Below, piece by piece: positions 1-12,100 of a DNA stretch of 64,000 bases. Numbering within the stretch: the stretch's first letter is position 1; each line of letters starts with the position of its first letter. The notes under the pieces are model-generated. The model ran no database searches. It was not told where the DNA came from and saw nothing but the letters and a program-made list of their open reading frames with translations. Origin of the DNA: Malus domestica (taxonomy: Eukaryota; Streptophyta; Magnoliopsida; Rosales; Rosaceae); assembly GCF_042453785.1 (NCBI RefSeq), contig NC_091671.1:39443501-39507500 (forward strand), read 5' to 3'. A program made the translations under genes and the position numbers.

Positions 1-137
1 GCAAATTTTGAATTTTAACGAAAATGACAAAATAAAAGGTAAAATGAATAGTACCAGGATTGACTTTTTAGTGTAAAAATGTGGTTTTTCGTTAAAATGA
101 ACAGTACCAAGAGCTTCTCGTTAAAGTTCCCTTAAAT
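1..137 (-). mobile_element. MITE of the 'AACGAAAA' family, truncated by window edge
   Basis: A short AT-rich repeat whose diagnostic words are AACGAAAA, GAACAGTACC and 'TTTTTAGTGTAAAAATG'. Related copies lie at 5484-5637, 15883-15995, 17916-18068, 40150-40311 and 41313-41455, in both orientations. The copy at 5484-5637 shows a 9-bp target duplication, which suggests a Mutator-derived MITE. It has no coding capacity. Confidence 0.7.
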
Positions 138-199
138 TAAACTAATTACAAAAATTATAAAAAAAAAATATCAACTATGAGATCCTAATCATGTTAATG

Positions 200-420
200 A
201 AGTCGTTTAGATGTATTTTTAAAATAACTAAAAACACTTTTGGTGAAAATATTTCTGAGTTCAAAGGCACGGAAGTGCTTCCTGCAAAAAACACTAATTA
301 TGTACTTCTTGTACAAAGTACTTCAAGTGTTTTTCTAGAATTCTCTTACGTTTTAACTAAAAATTGGTTTAAAAAATATTTTCATAAAGAACACTTTCAA
401 TCATTTTAAAAACATTTTCA
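200..420. mobile_element. MITE-like repeat ('AGCACTT' family)
   Basis: A diverged short repeat sharing 'ACTAAAAACACTTTTGGTGAAAATATTT' style words (given here as a description only) with 11755-11920, 15780-15890 and 34055-34240. The arms are rich in AAGTGCTT/AAGCACTT and can fold back. It has no coding content. Class and ends were not resolved. Confidence 0.5.
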
Positions 421-558
421 AAGAGTCATTTATCATATTCACGATTTCACCTTCTATCAGAATAGACAAAACATAAGGTTCTATTTCACTTTTCAGGGTT
501 TACAGCCTTGCACCTTGAATTAAATAGGCAAGCTTTTGCGTTGTTCATTTTAATTTTC

Positions 559-762
559 CCAACAGGATCCTCTCCGATTCGAGGATTTTGAAGATCTGTG
601 AATTGTATATGTTCATCGTACATCGTATAGTTATTTTTTGTCAGATATTGTTTGTGTTTAATTTTAAATAAAAATATTTAAAATAATTTCTAACCGCATA
701 ATGTACGATGAACGGACACGATTCACGGATCCCTAGAATCCTCACAAAGAGGATCCGGATTC
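559..762. mobile_element. Foldback MITE, GGATCC family, with 9-bp TSD
   Basis: A 204-bp palindrome-like element with GGATCC-rich ends (CCAACAGGATCCTC at the left, GGATCCGGATTC at the right) and a central AT core. The arms contain GTTCATCGTACATCG and its complement. It is flanked by TTAATTTTC at 550-558 and 763-771. A 9-bp duplication fits a Mutator-like (MULE) MITE. Further copies are at 5084-5288, about 16783-17225, 17225-17410, 40310-40465, 47265-47470 and 47531-47751. Confidence 0.8.
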
Positions 763-2112
763 TTAATTTTCTATTTATGGTTAGATCTTATCTAACCCTC
801 ATGACGGTGCTAATAATCCACATGTTATAATATCAGCAGCTAATAATCTACATGTCACAATATCAGTGGACGACTAAGTTGGTATGTCGACGGACTTGGT
901 ATGTCAACAGAGTTGGTGCATCGGCTCTATTAGGGTGCACCCGGTGCAGGGATCAGACATTGACGTTGCTACAAGACTCCATTTGTCTGTAACCCAGAAA
1001 ATAAGATAGGAACACAAATTCAAATGAAATGACAGAGTTGTTGAACTAGACATATCTAAAAGTAAAAATGTATCTGTAATCACAATGATAATCTAGTATT
1101 TGCGGTCTTCAGTCCAATTAGTCACGCACTTTAGACTTGAAAAGAATATCTAAACAGAAAATTTGATTGATGGTGGAAAATCTCCCCGCACATTTTTTCT
1201 TCACAAGTGAATGGTTCACACTTGAAAAAAAAAAATTTGGTTAAATCTCAACCGTTCAAACGTGAAGAAAAATGTGCGGGTGAGCAGAGCTCTATAGTGA
1301 GAAGGCTGTGGACCCAAGACATTTGACAAGTGAAGCTGCCTAATCATACTCCTACGTTTGAAAACAATTTGCATATACAGCAGATCTACCTCTCCCATAC
1401 GCATTGACAGCTTTGAGACACCAGTGCCCACTCTGTCAAAACAAATTATAGGCAAAGATTAAGGGGACGGAGAAATTCTTATGTCCATCCGCCCACATAT
1501 TGCGTCACACTTACAAGAGACGCGACGGGGGTGGGGACGTAAACAGGCAGCCGGAAGTAAGAATTGGTCCTTGAAAAGACGATTCATGTGTCACATGAGA
1601 CAACCTACCTTGTACTGGTTTTTGATTTCATTGCATTGGACTGTGAAATAACAAATCGAACATATACATCAATACCATTAAACCAACCAGTCTACGATGA
1701 CCGCTATTAATTACGCATCTTAGCATGTATTCATCCACAATAAACAAAAAGAACATCAGATCCTCGTAGCAAAAGGATAACATTTAACTACGACCCTACG
1801 ATGTGAGGACGAAGTTGACATCTTCGGATTACGCTTCAATAACTTAAGTGTGACATTGACAAAGCTTCCATATTGGGTATCTTCTAGGGGCTCAAGCAAC
1901 AGATGACAATGACAGTAATATATGTTTAATGTGTTCTATTTGACTTGAGTAAAGAATCGGGTTTGATCACACATCTATTTCATATTTACAGTGAGAAATT
2001 TCAATACAAAACCACACAATTTGCGCCAACAAAACAAATCAGGGTGAACATACCTATTAGTGAAACTGTCAAAGACAGTGTCGCTACTCCTTTCTTCTTC
2101 GAGTTAATTAAC
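763..2112. other. Intergenic spacer, 1.35 kb
   Basis: No convincing gene is present. The only clear structure is the hairpin at 1185-1280. The last part lies downstream (3') of the SPARK kinase on the minus strand and would hold its 3' UTR. Confidence 0.6.
1185..1280. repeat. Short foldback hairpin (96 bp)
   Basis: CCCCGCACATTTTTTCTTCAC at the left is nearly the reverse complement of GTGAAGAAAAATGTGCGGG at the right, giving a stem of about 19 bp around a 55-bp loop. It looks like a tiny MITE. No target duplication was identified. Confidence 0.6.
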
Positions 2113-4026
2113 TCACAAGTCACCACCATTCTCTCTGGTACCGGAACTTTCCCCGTCTCTATTAGGGTTAGAATGTAGGTTACTATCGAATGTAAAAGTC
2201 TGAAAACCACCTGTAGTAGAGAGCTGGATTGAGCCACTGCTGCTATATCTTTCAATATCGTCAATATTTGCCACAAGGGGAATTGGTCTTTCGGGAATTG
2301 ATGGAACCGATATATCTGTTTCCAACATTTTCACAGCCTGATCCATCGTTGGCCTAGCATACAACTGCGGATGAGAACAAAGAACGGCAATCAATACATA
2401 CTTCTCTAGAACTTCGGGTGAACCTTTCTCCGGCATATCATTTTCAATAACATCCAGCGGTCTTCCTTTCCTCACCAACTCCCACGCCCAATCAGTCACA
2501 AGTGACGGTTGATTATCATCAATCACATGGAGCGCTTTCTTTCCACTCAAAAGTTCAAGGAGCACAACACCAAAACTATACACATCACTTTTATCTGTCA
2601 ACTGCCCGTACAACGCATACTCTGGAGCAAGATAACCCATTGTTCCAGCCACCCTCGTGCTCAAATGCGTCATTCCCTCAGGTGTAAACTTGGCAAGCCC
2701 AAAATCTGCTACCTTGGCCTCGAATGTCTCATCCAAAAGTATGTTATTAGCTTTGATGTCCCTATGGATAATAGTTGGTTGAGCCCCGTAATGCAAATAA
2801 GCCAATCCCCTCGCAGTCCCCAGCGCGATCCTCTGACGAATAGGCCAACTAAGCTTGCTCTCAAACGAACCGAACAAATGGTCATGGAGACTCCCATTCT
2901 TCATCAAATCACACACAATGATCCTCTGGTGACCCACCAAAGGAGTAGTGGCAATGCAATAACCTCTCAAAGCAAGAAGATTGACATGCCTAACACTCGC
3001 AATCACCTCAACCTCGTGGGCGAAATTCGCGTCGCCAGCAGCCGAGCAGTTCTTGAACCTCTTCAAAGCAACTTCAGAACCATCATCCAGAATTCCCTTG
3101 TACACATTCCCATATCCTCCTCTCCCAATTATATTTTCCCTAGAGAAATTCTTAGTTGCAGCACTAATCTCCTCGTATTTAAACTTAATTAAATTAGTAC
3201 TTCCACTAATTGAATCTAAAGCAGAACCTAATCCCTGCTCGATTTTATCACTAGCATCCTTTTTCCTCTTCCTAATCATAAATTCTTCATATTTATGCCA
3301 CAAAAACCAAACGCCGCCGATCACAACCAGCAATCCGACGCCGCAAACAACCAATACAATCAAAATTACAGTCTTTTTCTTCTTACCGGAGCTCTTTGCC
3401 GGGCTTCTGAGCGAGAACAAGCACTCGGCGGTGCCCATATCGATCGGTCCGACAAAAGCCGCCACGTAAATGGCCGGGTACGCAGTGCAGGTGGAGACGT
3501 TTCCGACGGACTCACCGGTCAACCGCGAGGTCTGCAAGGACATTCTGGTGGTGCAGAGGGCGCAGGGCGAGCCGTTTTCGAGAGACTGGCTGCAGGCGGC
3601 GGCGACGTCGCTGAGCGAGGTGTTTCCCACTTGGGACTCGAATTGGGACCGGGTGGAGACGTTCGTGCATCCTTCGGAGATCCAGCTGGTCTGGAAGCCG
3701 CAGTTGGCGCGAATGTCGAAATTGGGGACGAACTCGTTGGCTAGGGATTGGTAATCGACCCAGCAGGACTCGGAGGCGTTGAGCGGGGGGAGGAAGTTGC
3801 CGGTGCGGCGGAGGTAATCGGAGTCGACGAAGCGGAGGCCCTGGACGAGGTACTGGCACTCGGTGTTGCGGTCGTAGCGTTTGCGGTTGCGGGAGCCCGG
3901 GTCGAACTGGCGGAGGATGGTGAAGTTGAGGGGGCACGGAACGGTGGCGTTTAGCTGGCAGAGGGATGGGGTGGGGAGGGAGGAGAGGAGGATGAGGAGG
4001 AAGAGGAAGAGGAAGGAGGAGGACAT
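2113..4026 (-). CDS. SPARK-domain receptor-like serine/threonine kinase (At1g11050-like)
   Basis: A single-exon plasma-membrane receptor kinase, about 637 aa. I start at the ATG at 4026 because a strong signal peptide follows at once. An in-frame ATG 11 codons upstream (4059) is the alternative. Residues after the signal (about 25-195) are a Cys-rich, N-glycosylatable ectodomain of the SPARK type. A membrane helix lies near 214-240, followed by RKRKK. The kinase domain has a GRGGYGNVYKG loop near 299, the Lys of VALKRF near 320, HRDIKANN near 419, DFGLAK near 440 and YLAPEY near 467, so it looks catalytically competent. Family knowledge: At1g11050-type kinases are intronless, which fits this uninterrupted frame. 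The ligand is unknown. The C-terminal tail is Ser/Gly-rich. No damage is visible. Confidence 0.93.
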   Translation of the reverse strand: MSSSFLFLFLLILLSSLPTPSLCQLNATVPCPLNFTILRQFDPGSRNRKRYDRNTECQYLVQGLRFVDSDYLRRTGNFLPPLNASESCWVDYQSLANEFVPNFDIRANCGFQTSWISEGCTNVSTRSQFESQVGNTSLSDVAAACSQSLENGSPCALCTTRMSLQTSRLTGESVGNVSTCTAYPAIYVAAFVGPIDMGTAECLFSLRSPAKSSGKKKKTVILIVLVVCGVGLLVVIGGVWFLWHKYEEFMIRKRKKDASDKIEQGLGSALDSISGSTNLIKFKYEEISAATKNFSRENIIGRGGYGNVYKGILDDGSEVALKRFKNCSAAGDANFAHEVEVIASVRHVNLLALRGYCIATTPLVGHQRIIVCDLMKNGSLHDHLFGSFESKLSWPIRQRIALGTARGLAYLHYGAQPTIIHRDIKANNILLDETFEAKVADFGLAKFTPEGMTHLSTRVAGTMGYLAPEYALYGQLTDKSDVYSFGVVLLELLSGKKALHVIDDNQPSLVTDWAWELVRKGRPLDVIENDMPEKGSPEVLEKYVLIAVLCSHPQLYARPTMDQAVKMLETDISVPSIPERPIPLVANIDDIERYSSSGSIQLSTTGGFQTFTFDSNLHSNPNRDGESSGTRENGGDL

Positions 4027-4059
4027 TACGGTCTCATAAGGGGCTTTTTGGATGGGCAT

Positions 4060-4460
4060 ACTGCTGCGGAGTAAAATTGCTTACTGCGGCGGAGAACAAG
4101 TGCCTACTGCGGCTGGATAATTTAGTCCAGCCAGCCAATTTGACGGTTGACGGAACTGGGGATGACTGAGTTGGAGCAGGTGGCGAGCTGAGAGAAAACG
4201 TTATTGCAGCGGTATTTAAAATTGGTCACACAATGTTAAGTGAGAAGACGTTGTTGTTGTAGTATCTGAAGCCGAACACATAATATTCCGTGGAAGAAAT
4301 GACATTGTAACGATATTTTAAACGAAATATTAATACGAGTAAAACAAAAAAATGGTCAAAAAGAACCACCTTTTAACAACGATTCTCCTTCCAGAAGGTA
4401 TACAAGTAGTCCTTCAGCTTTTTTTGCATGGAAGAAGATTTGAATTCTCTAACCTTTAAT
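4060..4460. other. Presumed promoter / 5' region of the SPARK kinase
   Basis: About 400 bp upstream of the minus-strand kinase start. A tract rich in CTGCGGC/GCCGCAG-like words lies at 4060-4115. No unambiguous TATA box was assigned. Confidence 0.35.
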
Positions 4461-5405
4461 GGTAACGGGTGTCGAGGTTGTTTCCATTTTTTTTTAAAAG
4501 ATATCAGTTGGGGCTTCATCACGTAGTTTATTTTTGGGGAATTGAGAAGATTCATAAAGGTATTTTAGCTTTTTTTTGTCATCATCGTATGATTTACCAG
4601 CGCCAGAAATCGAACGTAGGACTTGCTGTATGGAATACGAGGCTAGAAATCGTCCCAATTACTGGACCACTCCGTGATGGCTAAGGTTGTTTCGATTCTA
4701 GATTTTCATGAGCTTATCAACACGTATGAAACAACCTAAGTAATTCAATACTAAAAAATACGTAGTTAGATTGATTACAAAAGTATTTGATTGTATACAT
4801 GCACATTCTTGTATATGCTCATTCTCTAATCTCTATTGTATTGTCAACTTCATACATTTTTTTACTTCTCATTTCAAGTAAATAAACATATCAATCTTCT
4901 CGATTGATGTCTTAACCTCAATCCATGCATAGCATATAGAATAATACATTGTAATAAAGTTCCACACGCTAAATGCATGCACCAAACTGTAACAAAACAA
5001 AATATTAGTGTCACGTTTAAAAAATAACACATGTGCACAATATTTAAATTCAAACATATTCAGTTAACCAATAAGTTATTTCCGAATGAGGATCCTCTTC
5101 GGATCTTCTTTGTGAAGATTCCGGAGATCTTTAAATTGTGTCATTCATCGTACATCGTACGGTCAGAAATTATTTTAAATACTTTTATTTAAAATTAAAT
5201 ATAAATAGTACCTAATGAAAACTAGTCGTACAATGTACGAACGATGAACGAACACAATTTAAGGATCTAGAGAGGATTCAGAGAGGATTTATTTCCAGCA
5301 CTGTCTTACTTTTGGTTTAGAAGTCGTCTTCACTTTCCAAGTTGATTCCATACCTAACTTCTTGTCTTGACTTAACGATGTTATTCTATATTTTTATATT
5401 TACAT
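4461..5405. repeat. Tandem duplication, copy A
   Basis: The unit begins GGTAACGGGTGTCGAGGTTG and is repeated immediately downstream as copy B (5446-6352) with scattered differences. Copy A is interrupted by a GGATCC MITE (5084-5288) that copy B lacks. Neither copy has coding capacity. Shared landmarks include the 'CATGAGCTTATCAACAC' and 'TCCATGCATAGCATATAG' words. Confidence 0.85.
5084..5288. mobile_element. GGATCC-family MITE inserted in duplication copy A
   Basis: A 205-bp foldback element starting GAATGAGGATCCTC. TTATTTCC flanks it at 5076-5083 and 5289-5296, and a ninth base differs. The corresponding site in copy B, near 6228-6236, reads TTATTGCC with no element, which is a natural empty site. 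Confidence 0.85.
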
Positions 5406-5445
5406 ATGAGTAAATTTACTTTTTTATATTTATATTTATATATAT

Positions 5446-6352
5446 GGTAATGGGTGTTGAGGTTGTTTCCATTTTTTTAAAAATTGGAACTTTAACGAAA
5501 AGCATCCGGTACCGTTCACTTTAACGAAAAATCACATTTTTACACTAAAAAGTTAATCCTGGTACTATTCACTTTACCCTTTATTTTGTCCTTATCATTA
5601 AAACTCAAAGTTTTCAAGTCATTTTCATTAGTTTTCCTTTTAAAAAGAGATCAGTTAGGGCTTCATCATGTTGTTTATTTTGGGGGGAATTGGGAAGATT
5701 CATAAAGGTATTTTAGCTTCTTTTTTGTCATCATCGTATGATTCATCAAGGCTATAAATCAAACGCATGACGTGCTGTGTGGAATACGAGGCTAGAAATC
5801 GTCTCAATTACTGGACCACTCCACGATGGCTAAGGTTGTTTCGATTCTAGATTTTCATGAGCTTATCAACACATATGAAACAACCTAAGTAATCCAATAC
5901 TAAAAAATACGTAGTTAGATTGATTACAAAAGTATTTGATCGTATACATGCACATTCTTGTATATGCTCATTCTTTAATATCTATTGTATTGTAAAATTC
6001 ATACGTTTTTTTACTTCTCATTTCAAATAAATAAGCATATCAATCGTCTCGTTTGATGTCTTAACCTCAATCCATGCATAGCATATAGAATAATACATTG
6101 TATTGTAATAAAGTTCCACACGCTAATATGCATGCACCAAACTGTAACAAAACAAAATATTAGTGTCACGTTTAAAATATAACACTTGTGCACACAATAG
6201 TTAAAGTCAAAGATATACAATTAACCAATAAGTTATTGCCAACACTATCTTACTTTTGGTTGAAAAGTCGTCTTCACTTTCCAAGTTGATCTTATACCTA
6301 ATTAGCATCTTGTCACGACTTAACAATGTTGTTCTATATTTTTATATTGATA
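5446..6352. repeat. Tandem duplication, copy B
   Basis: The second copy of the unit at 4461-5405. It lacks the GGATCC MITE of copy A but carries an AACGAAAA-family MITE at 5484-5637 that copy A lacks. Each copy therefore dates the other's insertion as later than the duplication. Confidence 0.85.
5484..5637 (+). mobile_element. AACGAAAA-family MITE in duplication copy B, 9-bp TSD
   Basis: A 154-bp element starting TTGGAACTTTAACGAAAA and ending CATTTTCATTAGTTTTCC, so its termini are imperfect inverted repeats. TTTTAAAAA lies on both sides (5475-5483 and 5638-5646). Copy A near 4490-4500 shows the uninterrupted poly-T/A site. Confidence 0.8.
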
Positions 6353-6448
6353 TACGAATAAAAATATTTTTTAGACAACGGAACATCAGCTCGAAAGAAA
6401 AAGTGCATAAATAATATCACAAGGTTACGAGATTCTAGTTAGATATAC

Positions 6449-6657
6449 GAATATTAATAAGAACAATATGCGGTTACTGAAAATTCAGCACTCATTGCTT
6501 CTTTCATCTAATAAGATTTGGTCATGTGTCCAATTTGTGTTTACAATTTCAATTATTTGGACACGTGTCCAAATCTAATTAGATAGAAGCATGAGTGGTT
6601 GCTGAATTTTCAACAGCCAAGTATTGTTCTTATTAATAATAGACATGCCCATTTTCC
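6449..6657. mobile_element. Foldback MITE with long inverted arms
   Basis: The left arm (TTAATAAGAACAATA, then AAAATTCAGCAC, then TTTGGTCATGTGTCCAA) is mirrored at the right (TTGGACACGTGTCCAAA, then TGCTGAATTTTCAAC, then TATTGTTCTTATTAA). The arms are about 90 bp around a short AT centre. Part of the right arm is duplicated downstream. Confidence 0.75.
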
Positions 6658-6782
6658 ATAACAATTTGGCAAATTATAATGCATTTTAATTTTTATTCAG
6701 CAGCCAAGTATTGTTCTTATTAATAATAGACATGCATTTCCATAACAATTTGGCAAATTATAATACATTTTTATTTTTAATC
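6614..6782. repeat. 87-bp tandem duplication
   Basis: CAGCCAAGTATTGTTCTTAT starts at 6614 and again at 6701. The unit includes the end of the adjacent foldback element plus flanking AT-rich DNA. Confidence 0.8.
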
Positions 6783-8799
6783 ATATGCCGGTTAATTATA
6801 ATTCAACGAGTGTGTGCTGTGCGTATATATTCCCAAATCCCGAATGCCAGCCAATGTGTGCTTTTTTTGTTTTCTAGTCACGGTTAAACGTTAGGATGCG
6901 TTCGTCTGTTTCGTATTTTCTACAACCACTTTATCACTGTGACTCAGCTCATGGGAAAAAAAATTGTGTCTAATTAGGACTAAGGCGGATGTATTTTGAG
7001 ATCAAGGTAATTCTAAACCTTTTTAGAATTTGAAAAATATACATGTGAATGTCTTTCGATGACTCTTTGAATGTTTGTTACGAGTCCCTTTTATGCTTAC
7101 CAAGTGTTTGATGTAATATTCGTCAAGCATATCTCAACAAGTTGTTCCTACAGCACTGGACAAATTCTCTCGATATCACTTATCAGGTTGCTTCGGCAAA
7201 TGTCGTATCTATTAACATGTGCGCAACATAATTTGACTGACGACAACAAGCCCACCAAATGTTCAACGAAATGCCTCCGTAAATAAACTAAGAATAATTT
7301 GCGCGTTCACAATCTGTTTCTATCTAAAAAGCTTGTACTCTAAGTCTTTAACACTGAAACATCCCAAAATTAGAATCCTAAGTTCACCACTGCCTACTAC
7401 ATGTCTTAGTATTTCGTTGTGCATGTGATGAGTGAGACATATAGGATAATCGGTTTACGAAACTTTCTTCATCCGATGTGCAACGGTGATGGTATTCTTA
7501 ATCAATTACGAAAAATAACATATAATATAATAATGTATGAGATTTAAGATATCATCTGGTTAGTCGTTCTCGAGTCACGAAGAGAAGACCATGTAAAACA
7601 TTCGTATGCAAAGCAATTAAAATCAGAGTTGTGAAAATGGGGATGCTTCCAACGTAGCTAACCCTAGGCCCAATGGATTTAATATGTTAAAGTCGACAAG
7701 GTCTTTCGGCTGGTTTTTGGGCTTCTATAGATTGCAAGAAACTAAGCTTGATCTCTCTTTATCTTTTGTTCACCATTATTTCTGGCTGGATTGGATTATG
7801 ATTAACCAAATCTAATTGTAATCGAAGTATGAATGAATGTTCTTAATTACTTGAGCTATAAACTTATTCGATTTTCAAATTAAGTTGAATCGAATTCGGG
7901 TTCGGTGAATACAATTGTATATTGCATACAGATTGTTCAAAACGAGGTTTGATAGACAACCTCAACATGTTTGAGGTACCTTGAAACTAGCTCAAAGAAT
8001 TATTACGAATAATAAACTGCTTATATAATCAAATAAACAAGTCTCAATCAATTCACGTGGATTCTCAAAATAAAATTAAGTATTTTCTACGACTTGAGCT
8101 GCAAACCAGTTCCGCACCCAATTGTTTGTGAATCAACAAAAGCAATGCAAGTGACTTGGATTCTATCTAAGGGACTTGGATGCTCTCCCTATCCAAGATT
8201 TGAAGCTTTCAGCTCTCTTTTCAACTAAAAAGCCAGAAAGAGGAGAATCCACCTCTCACTACTCAAGTTGTTGTAAAATACAAGGAGGAACCAACTTCAA
8301 CACCAAACTACTTCCAACTTGGCTCAACAATTATCTCGGCATCATACGCGGAGCAATTTTTTGTTGTAACTAAAACACCGTCACATAATTTTATTATTTC
8401 ACTCAAATAATAACACGTATATATGTTTTTTATATCAACTTTATCGTCTACTCATATCATAACACGTTAAGACATAAATTTCTCTTGTATACGACCCTGA
8501 TTTTATAATATTTATTGTTAATTATTGATCAAAAAATCGTTTTATGTCATCGCAAAAATGGGAAGAAAATTCCTTATCTTGTGATTGCCTCAATGCATCC
8601 CACATCACATGGACAATTATTTGATATCATCCCCACAAGGTATTGCGTGTGATATTACTAAAAATCCAAAAAAAGAATAATCTATGCTAACTTGCACACG
8701 AATACTGTGTCCTGCAATTTCTTGTTATCCAAGAAACAAATAACAAATATAAGCATTTGCAATGCAGGAGCTTAACTTATTTTTCTATTATATTTGTTG
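6783..8799. other. Intergenic, AT-rich; no gene recognised
   Basis: Short open frames occur (for example at 7071-7286 and 8176-8373) but show no domain, splice structure or family resemblance that I recognise. Confidence 0.5.
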
Positions 8800-9150
8800 A
8801 GGAATTTAAATGGCTTTTTAGCCAAAATGGTCTTTGAGATTGGCTCACATTGTTCCTCACAATGAAATTTGGCAAAAGCGGTCCATGAGTTTGTCTATCG
8901 TAAATCATTTTGGTCATTCCGTGAAAATTTTTGTTGAGATCCTCGTTAAATTGTCACGTGAACGACCACTTTTTTAAAAATGTTTTTGTTAAACCGACCC
9001 ATCCACTTAATGAGGATATTGACAAGTTTTTCCTAGAAGGACCAAAATAATTTATGGTGGACAAACTCAAAGACAACTTCCATCAATTTTCATTGCCAGA
9101 GACTAAATTGAAGAGTTACGTCAATCTTAAAAATTATTTTAGCTAAAAAA
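8800..9150. mobile_element. Foldback MITE-like element
   Basis: The inner arms 'GAGTTTGTCTATCGTAAATC' and 'ATTTATGGTGGACAAACTC' are imperfect reverse complements. The outer ends (TTTTTAGCCAAAATGG and the complement of TTATTTTAGCTAAAAAA) also pair. It has no coding capacity. Confidence 0.55.
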
Positions 9151-12100
9151 AACCTCTTTTATTTATTACGCATGCAGAAATTCCATTGACAAGTTTCGGA
9201 GAATAATCTTGAATATCCCAGATTATTCTGATATAGACATTGCTAATATGTTATTAAGCCATGCATCCCTTGTTGATCCTTCATAACCTAATTAGCTATT
9301 TTAATTTATTTAATTAATTAAAATGTGAACTTTCAATACCAGTACTCCGTCAATCTTTTATTTTTTTTAACAAACGAGACGATATATAAAGATTTTATAA
9401 TGCAGTTAATTATAGTGTCACAATAGACCTAAGTACATAAACGGGGATAAATCACAGCTAGGAGAATAATTTTTCATTAAAAATACTGAACCTATCTCAA
9501 ATATATGTCGCTTTCACTATTCATGTGAATTGAAACTAAGACTTATTTTACAACGATTTTTTTTTTCTGTTATTTTAAGTTTTAATGTGAGAATAAGAGA
9601 GTTCGTTGGTCAGTTAGGATATCTGACCCTGATTTAAATAAGCTTGGATTGAAATTCCCCACCTACCGGAATACATAATTTAGAGCTGTCTCTGAATCAT
9701 TTCGACATAATTTTTATTTTTCATAAAATTATATTATTACTCATGGATTGGTGGTATGATCTATAAGCTTAAGAAACAAGCGACTCTGTAGGATTATATA
9801 TAATTAGTTATGCATCAAACTATATATATATATAGCGTGACAAACGGGTCGTGTCATGTCAAGTTCGTTATCTTAACGGGTTCTTAGCAGGTGACGTGAC
9901 TCGATTAATAAACTGTTCATGTGGTTTCGAGTCGGGTTAAGGGGTTATGCAAGAAATTAATTATCATGTCTAATGTCTAGATCTAGCAAACGATATCTTA
10001 TTGGATTCATAACAGATGACTTGACTTTACTCGTTAATGGATCCTTAATGCATGATCCAATAACGATCCACTCATTAACAGGTTGATCCGAAACTTATTA
10101 CTTTCGTATCGTTTTATGTTGGCTTATCAAGTCTTACAAAAAATTGTCAAGTTTATGTAAGACAACATTAAAATGTATTAATATTGTATGATGGGTATGA
10201 TTAGTTGGAACGATTTCTTGATTTGCGATTGAAGATTGTCCATAATCATTCTCATAATCTAAATTCCTTGCGTGAGGGTTTTGAATATTTCATGCAAAGT
10301 GAACTAGAGTGATCATTGCATTTGAAATTATTACAAAGTCACTAACGAAGTGTTCATCGGGTCGAAACCAATAATATTTAGGCTTATTAATTTAATTGCC
10401 CGTTGAAAGTTGAAATTGTTATTTTCAACTCATTTCATCCCATTTCACCTCATTTTGTTACAAAAACGTTAAATTCAAACCTAATAAATCATTAAATTAC
10501 CTTATTCTATTTCATGAATGATAATTTGTTTCGCCAAGAAGATCGGTCGACTGAATTGAAGGGAATGATGACAACAAGACAAAGAGCTGTTAGAGAGTTC
10601 ATAGAGAGTCTTACTTTTGAAAGAGTCTCCTTAGCATTTCTCTTAAAACAAAATAAGAGAACTATTATTAGCACTTCAAAAAGTCATTACGCACTCTTAA
10701 CAAGTGTATTTTCTTTTTAATTATAAAAAATTTGAAATGCAAAATAATTTTTTTTTAGTGCTAATAACAATTTTTTAAAATAAACAACTTTTACAACAAA
10801 CAATTAATAATTTTCAACGTACTTACGTGGTACGAAACGCCATAGTGGCAATGACCTTTTGCCATGTAAGTCCTTCTCATGAGTTGAATATGAGATCTCT
10901 AACTAAATAAAGACCGAATTCTACTATATCAACTAATCATGTGCGGATAATGAGAGATTTTTCAATGTGCTTGAAACCCGAGACAGTATGTTATATGTCA
11001 TTATAGAAGTGGAGATAAAGTTTCTTTTGAGTGTCCCTTTATTTGTATAATCATATATGACGTATGTACTCGTATTACAGACTTTTAGCAGATATAGCAG
11101 TATAGCTCTTTAATCATGGTATGCTCCACACAAAAATCACAAAGCAATGCGATATACCACCTTATAAAGTCTTAATCATGGACCAGTATTGCTTTTGCTT
11201 CTGTACATAATGATTATTATTTTACTAGGATTGTGTGTTAATTCTATATTTATATTATTATTAATTATTAATTAGGCACCAACCATCAACCATCAGGGAT
11301 AAGCTAGGTTACCAATCCTATCAAGTTCAACTGAATTGACTTTGGGCAGTCTTATGCAAAGGTCCACATCACTATTAGATAGGCACACCTGTATGTGAAG
11401 AAAATTTTCAGTGTGCCGGGTGTCGGGAACACAACCATGTACACCAAATATAATAATACAATTAATTGAAAACTTAAAAAAAAATCTTTTCGACTAATTT
11501 TATTATTATTGATGTACGGAATCATTTATTGACACATTACAGAATCTCTCATATATATGATGATTTTTTATCAACAGGGCACGCTAATCTTAAGAAAACG
11601 AAACTAAAACGGACTAAAACCACACAAATATTAAATAACCCGTATAACTAAAAATTAGCATAATCGTATGTAAACTTATACAACCAAAGGTCCAAAACCC
11701 TAACTTCAAGAGTGAAGACTGCCACAAATTGGCACCGCTTAGTGCATACTAAGAGTCCGTTTAGAATTACTTTTAGAATGACTAAAAACGTTTTTGGTAA
11801 AAATGTTTATGAAATCAATATTTATTAAAAATTCAAATGAATCCTGTAAAAACACTTTAAGTGCTTTATGCATGAAGCACTTGATTTCTGTCATTTTAAA
11901 AGCACTTATAAACGAGCCTTAAATCCACGCTAGGGAAACTTGCCCAAAAATAAATTAATCATATTCTCAGTAGGTATTCCCATAACCAATATTGTTCCTT
12001 TAGAAACAAAAAAATCCTAAAATCTTTAGGATTAGTTTTTACTTCAATTTATTTCCGATCTTGAATTACTACATCATTAAGGATTCCTAGAGTAATAAAG

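Noticed and set aside
3295-3954. Several plus-strand frames and a second minus-strand frame over the SPARK ectodomain
   Set aside because: Shadows of the GC-rich kinase gene in other frames. Their composition is Arg/Pro or Gly/Val-rich nonsense.
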